Below are positions 46,561 to 59,148 of a DNA stretch of 64,000 nt, piece by piece. Both the position numbers and the translations under genes were made by a program. Position 1 is the stretch's first letter. Each line of letters starts with the position of its first letter. The notes under the pieces are model-generated. The model saw only the letters and a program-made list of their open reading frames with translations, had not been told where the DNA came from and made no database searches. This DNA comes from Arthrinium phaeospermum (Eukaryota > Ascomycota > Sordariomycetes > Amphisphaeriales > Apiosporaceae): NCBI GenBank assembly GCA_006503535.1, contig QYRS01000006.1:1054001-1118000 (forward strand), read 5' to 3'.

Positions 46561-48508
46561 TCAGTAGTGTTCATAGGATTGCCAGTAATCGTATTCCTCG
46601 AGTCTATCTGCCCCAACTGCCCCGTCTGTGTGCCCAAGACCCAACCCAAAGGAACAAGCCATACTAACTCCATAGATCACATAAGCCCCAATGTCCCCAA
46701 CTCCCAAAGTACACATAAGCCAAACATGATAACCCTCCTAAGATACCACCAGTAGGAAGAGAAAGCTCCTCCAAAGTCCACGGCCCGAAAATAAGCACCA
46801 GCGCGGTCAGGCATCGACCGGCCACAAGCATCAGATCCGCATCCAGGCGTTGCTGAAGCAAACAAAGAGATAAATCCCCGCCTATTCGAGTCAGCTGATA
46901 TCACCTTACTGGCGTAGGTTGTCCTCAAAGAAATCCTTGGAAGCAAAACAGAAAACAGAAACATGAGCAAGACAGCTACTAACAATAGCAACAACGTTGA
47001 GTCCGGCTGAGGTGATGTCCTGGGGCGATTGAAGAGATGATCCATAAAAGAAGTCCAGAAGCAGGATTCCGACGGTGAAATAAACAGTAAACGACAAAAT
47101 CGATATCCAATGTTTGATGACCAGTACCAGTGGAGGATAGTTGCTGAAAAATCCAAAGGAGGCGCTTGTCCGTTGATGTGGCGCGGTTTGTTGAGTCGAA
47201 AACCGGCCTCTTAGGTGGGTGCGAAAATGGCAACTTTCCAACGAGATTTCCATGGTGTTCCAGGTATCCATTTGGGCCAAACTATTGAGCCTCTGAATCG
47301 TGTGTTCAGTCTTTCCGAACGAAGGATCCGATAATGTCGTTGCTTGTCCTCTGGTAGATGGCCAATGTGTTGTTCCGTGGGAAAATGTCTAATGGTTGTA
47401 AAGTAGGATATCGAGGTCCAATGGAGATGGCATGAAACTGAAAGAAACTGTCTCCGTGACATGTGGGCTTTGAGATGGCGAGTCGATGTCGCTCATCTCG
47501 GTTTACATGGTCTCGCAGTGTATTGGGAGGGTGGTCTCTTACCGATACTCGACATCGAGTTGATTGTTTTGTCATTCTTGTTCTGACCTTGTAGGGTTCA
47601 GGTTGAGATCCAAAACCAGGCGGTGGGCAGCCGCAGAGGTTTGCACTGGATATGTGCTTTCAGGTCCATGAAGGTGTGTGCCTTGAGCAAGTCCAATGGG
47701 CATGTAATCCGGTGGTTCCTGTCTTCCAAGGTTGGGTGGTATTCCGGGTTTCCTGGCAAAGAAAATCCTCTGGTATCCGGTAAAGGGAGTCCTCAAATGT
47801 CATCCAGTGATCGGGTCCATGGGAGAAGGCAGCCAGCTGGTGTTGAGCTGTTGTCTTTGCAGGTTAGTATCATCCTGAAACAAGTCAAATGATCCAGGGT
47901 TTGCCAGGATAGAAGAGCGGCGTTCTTGGGAAATCCTTCACGAGAGGTTGTCATATATATACACTGTGCCCAGTGCTCACCTTGCTGTCCTGATCCGTTG
48001 CCCTATCTATTAGTCAACCAAAAAAGAGTTCTGTGTCTCACCATTCGCCTAGTGCGCCGTTGACAGGGGAATCCATGAACCGGAAGATACAGAAAGCAAC
48101 GCAAAAAGCCTCCGCGATTCGGCAGGATCCGGACAGCAAGCTGGCAAGGGAAGATGGTTCTTGAGATGAAAAGTAAGTCATTGCTCCGTCATGAGGTTCT
48201 TCTTTTCGCCTCCCGATTCCCAGGTCTGGTATAACGTAAAAATGGCCAGTTTTGTAGCAAAAACGTGCAAAAAGAAACAGGAAAATAGTCCACTGGTCTG
48301 TGAATCGTCCGTATGCAATCGTAAAGACCCCGTAGTGCGCCATTGCCATAGCAGGTAAGTCGCATGCGAGCGCGCAACATAATGTGAAAAGTCCATATCC
48401 GGGAGAGAAACGTGGATGATCCGTGGAAAAAAGGTGTGAACCTTTGGGTATCAAAGGGCGCAAACTTGCAACCCTTGGAGGCAATGCGAACCTCGCGAAG
48501 ATGATCAT
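46561..48508 (-). other. Doubtful multi-exon or decayed membrane-protein locus
   Basis: Several - strand frames are rich in hydrophobic segments. One frame of 208 codons (48664-48038) reads MIIFARFALPPRVASLRPLI, LFTLCCALACDLPAMAMAH and ends at a GTGAGA donor-like site. Another (47280-46906) holds VIKHWISILSFTVYFTVGIL. A third (46861-46664) holds LTALVLIFGPWTLEELSLP. Possible small introns exist, but I could not assemble an uninterrupted product, and the first ATG of the 208-codon frame overlaps the rfeG stop. It could be an intron-rich integral membrane protein gene starting near 48508 or a broken one. No family is assigned. Confidence 0.22.
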
Positions 48509-48660
48509 CCTGAAGGCAATGCCGATGGGGCAAGCTGGGCTCCAAAAATCCTCTGGCAGTGGGAAGGAACAGTCATTAAAGTATAATGTGTGCAAGATGT
48601 TACTCTTGCCAATCCAGGGCTGGGATGGGAGGGGAGGGGGTATTCTCCGGAATGTGCTGC

Positions 48661-50017
48661 TCATCGACCGCTGCGATGGCTGCGATGCCTAGAATCCGTG
48701 TGTCGGTCAACGCTGTCACGACTGTCCCGGTTGTGGCGCGACGAGGATCCACTGCTGGGCGCCTGGGTACTGGGAGGTTGCGCCGAGCCGCGGGTGGGAG
48801 GGGCGGGCTCATACTGTGAGTCGTGTGTTGATGACGCGAAGCCTTGTGTGCCAGCTGGCGATGCTAAAAGAATCAGAAATCACCGTGAACCAATCTTTGA
48901 ACGTCTCGGGTACGTACCGCGCCCATAAAAGGAGTCAACCGGCTGGGCCGCAGGGAATCCTGCCGGGGTTGACGCCGGATTTTGTGAGTAGTAAGCACCA
49001 GAACTAGTAGTGAAACCAGGCTGCCCGGGAGGTCCTGAAGTTACATATACCGGTCTGCTTCCCTGAACCATGGTAGTGACAGGGACGGGCTCACCCCTAG
49101 GACCGGTAGCATAACCATAATCGCCACTGCCGGGCGCGACGGTTCGGTGTGCGCCAACCACCTCGTATGGCCTACCTCCCGAAGGGGCTTGAGTAAATCC
49201 TGTCCCGGACATGGGAGCACCACCCGGGTACGAGTCTTGCGGCGACTGGGCAAACTGGGGCTGACCTGTGGTGTAGGGCTGTTGACCATACCCACCGCTT
49301 TGACCTGCATACGGAGATGAGCCTGGGTATCCGGAATTTGATGAAGCACCATTGTAGCCTGCGGAGCCAGTCCCGGGGTATCTTGGAGCGCCAGCATCAT
49401 AGTTATCACGAGAGGCATCCGAGTATTGGTTGCCAGCACCATCAGTGGGTCCATAGTACTGACGGGATTGGTGCGTGTCCGAATTGCGGTATTGGACTAC
49501 TGGGGAGTTAGATTTCTGCACGAAGACGCCAGCTGAGGCGATAGTACCTCCGACAGGGTTGCGAGCAGTTTGCTGCCGCCTCTCTTGGTCCCATCGCGCA
49601 GAATCTGCTTTCAGATCTTCGATCATTGCCTGCGGAAGCCACCGAGTTAGCAGACTGGCTTCATGGCTTGGGTATTGTGTTTGTTGTTGTTATTGTCGTC
49701 GTCGTCGTCGGTGGTGGTGGTGAGCCTTACTGTGGTTAAGTTTCTATAAGCTGTGATGAAGTAGCCTTGGACGGCTTGGCCAGTTTGAGGGCTCTGCGCA
49801 GCGACCCGTATCAGTATATTGAAACGAAGCATAGCGAAGCACGAAGGGCAAGTACCTCGTAGACGCCAGGCCGGACAAGAGCATCGTTTCCAAGGTAGCG
49901 ACAGATGTCGGCTGTTATTACTTCACGGTCTATGCCATCTCTGGGTACGAAATACTCGTTCTGTCGATTCGACGACGGCGGCGGGGGTTGAGCTGAACGT
50001 CCGGGTCTGGAAGACAT
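48661..50017 (-). CDS. rfeG: RfeG-like regulatory protein
   Basis: The model is complement(join(48661..48863, 48918..49629, 49731..49793, 49856..50017)), 379 residues. The N-terminal domain is highly characteristic: NEYFVPRDGIDREVITADIC, RYLGNDALVRPGVYE, then exon 2 PQTGQAVQGYFITAYRNLTT and MIEDLKADSARW. After about residue 100 comes a low-complexity Gly/Pro/Ser/Tyr/Gln-rich region with SRQYYGPT-type blocks. The last exon is Ser/His/Arg-rich and ends HRSHRSGR. RfeG is described as a fungal transcription-factor-like protein; a nuclear regulatory role is family knowledge and not proven here. Introns are GT-AG with donors GTACTT, GTAAGG and GTACGT. The second intron carries a long trinucleotide repeat. 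Confidence 0.92.
49677..49722. repeat. Compound trinucleotide repeat in rfeG intron 2
   Basis: On the + strand a GTT run passes into a GTC run and then a GGT run, all inside the 101-nt intron at 49630-49730. On the transcribed strand this reads as CAC, GAC and AAC repeats. Confidence 0.93.
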
Positions 50018-53000
50018 CTTGAATTACGGGCAGGGCGACGAGGTAGTAGAGAAGATACCGGGCGACGATGAGGATTAGGAAGGACGTCGACGAAGAGATA
50101 AAGAAGAGATGTGAGAGAGAAAAACAAGGGGGAGAATGGGGCGAGATAAACCAAGAAATGGATGGTGAGGGGAGCACCAAGCCCAAGTGGTGGAGAGAGA
50201 AGAGAGCGGCTAGGCGTTCTTTGTTTGGTGGGGTCTTTTTTTGGAAAAGCGAACAAGTACGGCAGCAGCAGGAGGAGCCTAGCTGAGAAAGGTGGCCCTC
50301 TCTCTGGGAATCTTCCACTCAGGGTTTCCTAGGGGAACCCGACCAAAGCCTTGGCCTCTACCGCGTCGTCGTTGGCTGACAGGGGTACCTGGGGAGGTGG
50401 GTGGCTGGCTCTTGCTTGTCCAAGCCCAATCCTTGAGTCGGTGGCAATAGACTTACTGGCCCAGGAGGTCGCTGGGGGGCGGCGGGCAGAGAGAAGAAAA
50501 GAAGAAGGGTGGTTGTACCGAATGATTATGTCTGACACACCAACTGCTGGCAGTGGACGAGTGCCAATCTGGGACAATGCAGGTCTGGACCAGTCAGGAT
50601 AGCCGTGGCCGTCAGGTGAGAGGTCTAGAAAGTCCGTTGCAGCAGAGCGAAACCAATAGGCAGATCGCCTCCCAATACAGTGGAGCAGTGTTACTGTGTG
50701 ATCAGAAGTGCGTGGGAGCTTCTGGTTGGCTGTCTATGTCTCTTATGCGAGAACACACACGGTTCAGCAAGATGGACGGCCGACCTTTTCAGAAGACAGA
50801 TTCGAACTCCAGGCTAGGCCCAGGAGCACGGCAAAAAAACGTATTTATGGGAACCAAAAAATCGAACGAAAAGCCTGTCAACGACGGGCTGACTCGTGTT
50901 CCGCGGAACCTGGCTTTATGCAGGAAATGATGCAGCGTGATGCACGCAATGTGAGCAAACAGTGGTTGAATGGATGTTGGAGGAGAAATCAAACGATTCT
51001 GGAAGCCCGGAAGTGCAAGTGATCGTCGGTCGGGAGGCGAAAAAGACGACGGACAAGCAGGCTCACGCTCACATGGAGATGCGGTGTCGTCTGGGGTGGT
51101 ATTGGTGGTGGTAGTGGTGGTGTGGCAAGTAGTAGTCTATTGCTATTGGGAGTGGGAGGCAGAAAACCAGCAGGACGGTACATAGGACAACGTATTATTG
51201 CCTGGCTGCTGCTAGCGGACGTATTGTTGTTGATCTGGCGCCGTAAATATACCGGGACAGGATCGTACGGAAACTGGTGCCGGCGAATACAGGGACAAGG
51301 AGAACAGGAGATCTCTGACGATAGGTAGGACAGGCTGCTGACCATTCCTTCGCTGGGCACACAATGTAAGATCAAAAGGGCCTGGCTGGTGTTTGTTGAG
51401 GCCTAAAGACGGCCTGGTTTCCCTGTTACAGTACCTAAGGGGAAGTGCTGGGCACGAGCTCCAGTCGGGTACCGGGAACGTTTGTGTTTGTCCTTCAGTG
51501 GAGTGGGGGCCTGGCACTGGGCTTTGCCGCCTGTTTGCCGTTTTAGCTGACCGCAAGAATGCGCCAAAAAGAAAGCCGTTGTCGGTCGCCAGATTAGGTA
51601 GGCTGGCCTCTCCTGTCACAGCACAACGGAAATGTGCGGGATCCTAATGCAGCTACGCGGCAGAAAGGGAAGGGCTGGTTGAGACCTGAGTAAGGGTAGA
51701 AACTGAGGATGCGCAAAGAGGCGTGCGAGATCTCAGGAAATGCCCCTAGATGCAGGGAACAAGGACCGTCTGTATTATACACAACACTCCTGTCCCTTGC
51801 AACAGCATGGCATGCCATGCCAATGTTGCCCAACAGCGAACCTTATTGTTCTCGTCCCTCTGGCCTGGCGCTTTGCGTAGCACAGCGACCATCGCCGCTG
51901 ATGCCCTATCAAAAAGCAGGCACCCGGGGCATATCAGATGCGATTGGCAGCATCCAAATCGACAGCAATAACAAAAAGTGAAACAGCATATTCTCTCCCC
52001 CCTCGTCATCGCCTTTCGAGTCAGACAGGCGTGAGGCTTTTCGCCTTCGTGGTGCTCCCGGAACCTACGCACACGGGCTTACATGGCAAGAAACCACATA
52101 TTGCCAAGAAGTGGATTGGGTCAGGACGCGGAGGCCCTGGTGAAGCCATCCAACTTTGTCAACGTGTCGTGTCTGCTGCACTGAGACTGCAGGCTGGGAG
52201 GTGCCTGCCTCAAATTGGGTAGCAATGCGTAGGGTCCAGATAAATGCAGTAGTCATCGGTGCCTAAGCTACACGACCAATCATGGCTTCGTGGATCCAGT
52301 TCTGAGGCGCCTTTTGGGAAGCTTCTTGGCTCCTCCCTAGTTGCCTAGGCTCGACGTCAGTGCTTGGGATAAAGTGCCAGATTCAAGGAAGCAGGCCAGG
52401 TTTGGGTTGCCTTGTGACGCAAATAGATCACTCATGACAGTTCAAGTGACATTTTTTCATTCAACAGAATTGGTGCTTCGTTCCGTCGAACCCATCCACA
52501 TTCCGCACATATCACATCGCCAGTGAGAAGTGCCGGCCGCCTCGTCACATTCGTAATACTATCTAGGGGCCATGGCTTTGCATCGACCGTCGTGCCATTA
52601 TCATGCTTCCACGGAGGGCCTTGCCTACTTACATCGCCGCGTCCCCCCGGGGGGTTGTCCTTGTTCTGCGATATAGTACGTCGAATGTAAACGCCGGAAG
52701 TGCCTGCCGCGAAGCCCGGAGGCCAACTAGTTCTGTGGGCTTATTAAACCGACGCTTCCTTAAACCGACTAAGCAAGCTCAAATGCCTTTGTGCCTGAAT
52801 ATTACGACCTCCCATCTGCTAAATGGTCGCCGTTTCCCGCTCGGGCAGGAGGGGGAGGCTGCACGAGAACGGCACTAGTGGTTCGGCCTACAGATACCCA
52901 ACCAGCCCTTCCACTTGTCTGCTTCTCTATCTCGCCCGGGGCATGTGTGTTATGTCCAACTCGACGTGAGATTATGCTTCCTGGCCCTTGCCAGATCTGT

Positions 53001-53088
53001 GATGGCCCCAGTTGGCTGGCGCAACGGGAAGATCCACTAGATGGGAATGGCGATATATCACTCGCTTCCAACGGCATACAACCTCGGG
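50018..53088. other. rfeG upstream region and spacer
   Basis: Three kilobases between the rfeG start and the 3' end of the polymerase eta gene. The segment next to 50017 is purine-rich on + (pyrimidine-rich in the direction of rfeG transcription), as expected for its leader. No open frame with real coding features was found. Confidence 0.55.
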
Positions 53089-55108
53089 TCATCCAAAGTT
53101 CAACTTGCTCTGCTTCTTACCGCTGCCTCGTGTTGCCTGTCGTGAGGTAGACGCGGACGGCTTCTGGCTGCGCGGACCCACGGGTCGGTTGGCTAATGTA
53201 GAACTGCCACGTTCTTCCTCTTGGAGGTCCTTAGCGAAATGCCAGTCGAGATGGCTTTGATGTGCTTCGGCGCTTTCAAGCCTTGCATCGCAACGCGAGC
53301 ATGCGTAGTTCGTGATTGGCGCCTGTCGGATTTTAGTCCCTGTCGTAGATGCATGCTGTTCTACTTCAAGACTCGCACCATGCTCGGGGGACGGCTCAGA
53401 TGCGAGTGTTTGATGCGACTGACGATCCCTGGCTTCCTCGGTCCCATCATTATTGGAATCGCTGGATGACGCCGCCCGTGCAAGGAATCGTTGAATGCCC
53501 GGTTTATCGACCTTTCTTCTTTTCTCTGCCCTTTCTTCAGAAGGCGGATCAATGCTGGCCTCGCGAGAGGATGCCTTGAGAGATTTTGCTTCTTCGCCCT
53601 TCAAAAGGAACCCCCCGATGCCCATATTGCCTGTAACACCATCTTCGAAGCCTGCGACGCTTAAGCTTAGGTTGGCGCATGGCCAAACTCTCCCTTCCAG
53701 AGCTATTTGGTTCATGAGATTCTTGGCAAGTTCAAACAAGGCTGTCTCGTCCAATACCTTGCCCTGTGGAATGGCGTTTTGACGTGAACGTGTCTGTCCC
53801 CCATGACGGTGATGAAGGTTAATTGTCTTGGGCCGCCGCTTGTTCTCCAGGACCCCTTCTTCCACCAATCGCGAGAAGATATCGGCGGCAAAGATTCTGA
53901 GCCATCTCACAGCTTGATCCATGCTATTAATGACTGGTCGGAACGACTTGGCTGAGAGCATTGACTTGATCTGCGTGCGTGCGTTTACTTCACTCGTGTC
54001 AATCCCACGAATCGTGTTATACAGCCATATGCCCGTGTCCTCCCCTAATTTCGTTTTCATCTGTTCAACCGGGACGGCGAGGAGTTCTTTGATTCCGTCC
54101 GTCTCGAACACAGACGTGACTTGGTCGCCAAGCTTGCCTCCAAGGTTCCGAATCTTGGTGACTTTCATGTCTGACAAGAAGTGTTGGACGGCTCGGTTGC
54201 GTATGACGGTCTGTTGGTTGGGCTTCTTGTGGCCGGAGCCCAACTTGCTGAGCATCTTGTTAGATGCAATGCCAGCAGAACATGTGTACCCAATCTTCCG
54301 CCGGATTTCTGCACGTATGTCTCGTACGATTTCCGACCCAATTAGGATGGCCACATCGTCCCAGTCCGGGTCGTCTGCCTCTGCCTCTGCGTCATCTAGG
54401 TCCACGAGCGCATCGGCTTGCCAGTCCAGGGCGCTGATTGGCGGCAGAGGCAGCTTTTCTGTGGGATCGTCATATGGCGGAGGGTTGGACAGCTCAGGAA
54501 ATCTCTGCAGCATAATCGAATGTATTTGGGCGGACAAGTCGATGAATACCTCATCAATGGAAGCCTTCTCTACCTTTTGCATGTGCGCGGGAAGAAACGC
54601 CTTGATAAGTGCCAGGATCCTTCTAGATTGCAGTCGATAGGGGTCCAAGGACACCTTGTGAGTTCCTATATGCGAGGCGGCATCCTCATGGTAAGCCCAT
54701 TTCTCATCTCCTTCCTTCCAAGTGGCAACGTGCTGTGCTATGAGCTGGGGGCACATCTTTTTCGCATCCGTCACTGTGCAGTGCCGCCCAATCCCGAACT
54801 TGCGGGCAGGGTAGTTGACGGCGATCAAGCCTTGCCTGCGCATGTTGTTAGATCTGATGAAAAGCACATATTGCTGCAGATACGACATACCACTGTTGAA
54901 CGGCCAGAGGTTGGTCCTCGGGTGTTCCTAACCGAACCATCTCACACTGGGCGTAGAACGCATCGAGGTCGATGTGAGAAATGACCCTCAGCGGCGATGA
55001 AGTCGAGTATGACGCCAAGAGTCCAAGTTGCCTGTACGTAAATTGGGACTTTCGTCGCCCTGTTCCGTAGCCTGGGGAAGAACCCTGGAAAATGGGCGAG
55101 GAAGGCAT
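53089..55108 (-). CDS. RAD30: DNA polymerase eta (Y-family translesion polymerase)
   Basis: The model is complement(join(53089..54835, 54891..55108)), 654 residues. I start at the ATG at 55108; the open frame extends upstream only through a non-ATG codon. The intron (GTATGT donor, TCTAAC branch, GCGCAG acceptor) joins QPLAVQQW to QGLIAVNYPARKFG. Catalytic metal ligands are in SHIDLDAFYAQCE (D47, D49) and KASIDEVFIDLS (D167, E168). A little-finger region and a basic linker follow. A UBZ-type zinc finger (CSRCDARLESAEAH, then HLDWHFAKDL) binds ubiquitylated PCNA, and the protein ends with a PIP-like motif, KKQSKLNFG. It bypasses UV photoproducts in the nucleus. All key residues are intact. Confidence 0.95.
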
Positions 55109-58100
55109 GACGATGACGATGGCGGAGAGAAATAGAGAGAGAGAGAGCGTGTGTATGTGCACGTGTGAAATAACAGAGGTGCTAAGGTCAGCAGCTCATG
55201 GATTGGTAGGCAGACAAATTAGCTGGCTAGACCGAGCAATGGTTCGCAATGATTTGGCGACAGCCGGCCATGCCTGTCGTTGAATTGGGAAGGAGAGCGC
55301 TGGTCTTCGCATCAGCCGTGAAGGGCAACCCAAGCGATGATGTTGGGATCACGGAGATGCCTCCGTCTGGACCGAGAATCAATGAACGCGGCAGGAGTCC
55401 TTGTCTTGCTAAACTTAATCGCGTCGCTATTTCGGAAAAGTGGAGAATGTTCTTGAGTTCCTCAGGAAGCCGCAACCTGGGACGTCTTCGACCGACCTGC
55501 AATTACGGCAGATATCAAGGCTGGCTGGCGTACTAACGGATTGCTCTTTAAAGCGTTTATTTCATCGCATGCGATATCAGTGTATGCGCTTAAGGCACCT
55601 GTCAGATGTCTCTCGATAGTGCACGCTTCGTCTGATATTAGATCCGGTAGGTCCCCTGCCAATCCAGGGTTCACAGATGAGTTTCGTACTCCTACTTCCA
55701 GTCTTACATAATCCCTCAGGGGAAGTTTCCCGGCGGTCGCTTTTTGAGCTCCTAACCACTCTGCCGTTACAATGAAGCAACCGCATATAGACACCAGCCG
55801 TAATCAAACACTGGCCGCGATATCCCATTCGTTGCCGATCAAGCCGTTCCAGACTGAATGTTCTTGTGGTCGCCAACGAGCCATGTACTCGATATGCTTG
55901 CGAAAGCATAAATCATTGTCAAGTGTCTTTCTCAATGAGTCTTTTGGTGAACAGTCTTTTTCGTTTTCCCTTTACAGATTCTAGTTCCTCAGCTTGAGGC
56001 TTGGGGTCCAACGTAACGTTGCCATCCATCTCGGCACGAGTGTCGCTCGACTTTGCCAAATGTCGATAGGTAGGGGGGTTTGGGGCCAGTACCACAAAAG
56101 GAAGAGGAAGAAAAAGATGAAGTAGGAGACCGTTGGAGAATGTGATCCGTTTCATTGTGTTCTCGAACCAGCACTGCTTGGAGGCCTACGCTTGTCGAGA
56201 GCGATTAGGCGGCTGAGCCGCTGGAGATGTGAAGTCGACAACCCCCACATCCTCTCAACCAACCTACAAGCATGTACTGACACTAGAGATACAGTGCAGC
56301 GACACCTCTGGGAAAGATGGATGCCTAAAGCGCAAAGCGCTTCCAGGCCAGGAGCTTCGATGCCGTTCCTCCCCTGGAGCATACCTACTGATTTGGCCCC
56401 CTATTTCCGCTGGTGCTGAGGTAACGCACAGCAGCATCCATGATTTCTTTCCGCCTACCTGCTCGCATGCCGCAGGCATCGCCCTCAGGTCATGTGTCAT
56501 GAGTTCATCCGAATAGCTTCCGCAGCAGAGCCACGCGAGCGAGATTAGCTAATGTATACAAGATATATATACCCTGCATTTTCCAATGATGCATGTCCTG
56601 CCGGCACTGTCACCGTTGCGCTGCATCTGGCCAACCACGACACAGGTGTTGGTTGGGGTGGTGACGCATATAAGGCTGAGAGAGACAGAGATTACCTACA
56701 TGGTATCTGATGTTGCATGTCTCACTGCTAAAATTAAATGTACATCAATAGTAGAAAAGAAGCACGTTCCCAGTCGACAAGACACACACTTTGCAAACAC
56801 CCTGCCAGAACTTGTGGATCGAGGCTCTTCTTGTGCGATTTCCATACGAGAAGGGGGAGGCAGCCTTACTTGCTTGCCCCCCACCCCTTGCTTGGGAGGC
56901 GCTGGTGATGGGCTGTAGCTGTGACACAAGGTGGGGGGAATGGGCCGCGTCCTCGATACTTAGGCCGACATATCTTTATAGGGGGATCTTGGGTACCGGC
57001 TGCAAGTGCAAGTGCCGTAGCGGCTGTCCGTTACCCCAACTCTGAGGAGGCAGAAACTATGTATGGCACGTGTCCCAGGAGGACCAAGAAAAGCAACACC
57101 CGCTTACAGTGTGACCCGTCTTATGAGACTGCTAGACATACCAAAAACGTACCCAGAGATCGCTATCCACAAGGGGGCAGTATGTTATAGGCGAAGCCTT
57201 GGGGTGAACAATACTCAGACCGGTCTGGGCTTTGACAATGGGAAACGTCCTAGGTTGGGTCTCCTTTTGGAAGGTAGGAGTTGTCGCCAGGTTCGTCTTA
57301 CTGCCGTTGTGGGTATATGTTCCAGGGCCTATGACATGGGATGATATCGTCGGACTAACGAGGCCAAAGCCAAGGGCAATAAGTCAACTCCAAACGCATA
57401 GTATATTCTGGCGATGGCATTTCGAGTACGAAAGACATCTAGACAGCGCTGGGTAAAGTGCAACAAGGAGCTGAATGTCTCAGATCTTCCCGCAAGGCCG
57501 AGTGGTTTCCAAGACAGCCTCGTCCTCAGGTATGCTCTCAGCTGGCGCCTTGCCGGGGCTGGAGGCAGGCTTGGTGTCCCACGTGTTTAGGAGAGCCGGG
57601 CTTCAATTCATCTCCACAGTCAATTGTGAACCCATACCCAAGCCACGTCTCGATGTGGAAGCCAAGGTAAGAGCTGAAACCAGAAATAGATGAATAGGTA
57701 GTGAATTTGGAAATCGCCTTCTCTGTTCTGCAGATCCGGACCGTGAGAGCCTCTCTCGGATGTGTCGCTCTGATTCCTATAGGGCTGAAAAGCAGAAGCA
57801 CACCCCCACACCTCCCTGTCTGGTTCGGCCCAGATTCCCAAGATCAGGCTGGCGGCTAGCGACTCGCTTGTGGGTATACCCAAGTCAGCATCCAGTGGGT
57901 GAGAAGCGATTTGCTCGACCCAGTTTCTGGTGAGATGCTCCGCCTTTTCCCAGGACAAGCAGGTAGAAGCAAAATGAGCGTTTGATCCACCCCTGGAGCC
58001 TCGAGAAAGGAGACGAGCACGCACTCTGACTCGACGTTGAATGATCCTAAAATGGTTGTTGCAGGGTGGGTGGACCAAGCAACAACACTGCCGTATTCTG

Positions 58101-58957
58101 ACGTAGGATGCTATGTCGAGGGCTTTGCTGTCCGAGCCGACCTGACTGGGTATCGAGTCCGAGCCGGGCAGGTGTCACCTCGTGCCTTAGATCTTAGCGC
58201 AGGAACCGAACAACCATGGATGCTCTAAGGCTGCGGCTTGGGTATCTCAGCAGTGTGTATACATGCTTCGCCCCCTGGTCTAATCTGCCAAGAAACGTTT
58301 TCCAATATGCAATCCTATTTTGAGCACCTGCCGTTCTTGTCGTGATGCTCAACTCGAGAATCAGCCCCTATCATGGCTTCAACCACGACCTAGTGATATA
58401 AGTCGATACCTCTCTACTGTGTATGTTCAATGGTACCTGGATCGAAAGTAGCTCTCACCGAGAGACTTGAACATAGCCCAAAGTTGCTAAAGATGGCCAC
58501 CATCTACTACCCCCTGGCTTTCTTTGCGCACATGCCCGGCTTTCGTCTCCCAAAGCTCATTGCATGCTTATCTGACTGAAGCGCATTGCGAGAAAACACC
58601 GCGAACTTATGACTACCCTTCCCGTTAGCCTGATGTATCCATGGAGTCCGAGCTTTTATCACTGCGGCAGTGACCTTTCATCTGATGGTGAGATAGTAGT
58701 GCATGTTGATCGGTGTAGTTGCTCTTTCCGGCAATGCCTCTTCATCCTTCGCCATCAAGCGTATGACCTAGTGGGCTCGAAGGCGTCAACGCTGCCGCCG
58801 GAGATCACCACTATATGTCAGCTCCTAGGCGTCTTCTTCGTCAGCCGCAGCTTGGATGGTCCGAATGAGGCTCTTCGCGATGTATTGGCAGACTGGTGGT
58901 GACTTCAGTCGTCCTAGGACTGGCTGTCTGGGATGGTGATGCTCTCAGGCGCCATGA
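55109..58957. other. Polymerase eta upstream region and gene-poor spacer
   Basis: Nearly 4 kb without a confident gene. A GA repeat lies at about 55133-55145, in the expected polymerase eta leader. Frames on - at 55227-55909 and 57620-58078 are protein-like in places but broken by stops or without an ATG. A 97-codon + frame at 58609-58902 has an ATG and is listed separately. Confidence 0.5.
58609..58902 (+). CDS. Hypothetical small ORF
   Basis: A 97-residue frame beginning with a true ATG (MTTLPVSLMYPWSPSFYHCG) and ending LRDVLADWW. Its composition is not obviously random, but it has no motif, no third-position bias and no recognised relatives. It sits just upstream of the promoter of the next + gene and could simply be part of that upstream region. 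Confidence 0.18.
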   Translation: MTTLPVSLMYPWSPSFYHCGSDLSSDGEIVVHVDRCSCSFRQCLFILRHQAYDLVGSKASTLPPEITTICQLLGVFFVSRSLDGPNEALRDVLADWW

Positions 58958-58963
58958 TATAAG
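58958..58963 (+). promoter_or_regulatory. TATA-like box for the 59149 gene
   Basis: TATAAG lies about 190 nt upstream of the inferred start codon. It precedes an A- and C-rich leader (CACATCATCTCATCATTCC) typical of a fungal 5'UTR. Confidence 0.45.
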
Positions 58964-59148
58964 GGCGACATCATCGCCAACTCCTGGAATGAGGTAGAGT
59001 ATTCAAGCAGAGAAAGAAGAACACATCATCTCATCATTCCTACGCCGTCTCAACACATCCACTTGCTTCGATATTTCACGATCAGACTCCTTCCCCAACG
59101 CGCTTTTCCCAAGAACTCAAGACAGAACAAAGTATCAAACATTGCAAC

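Noticed and set aside
48600..48812. A - strand frame starting MSPPLPPAARRNLPVP
   Set aside because: The same DNA is the last exon of rfeG in another frame, joined in phase through a good intron, so this frame is a shadow.
50795..50830. GATTCGAACTCC, similar to a tRNA B box
   Set aside because: The flanks do not form a T stem or acceptor stem and no A box lies at the right distance.
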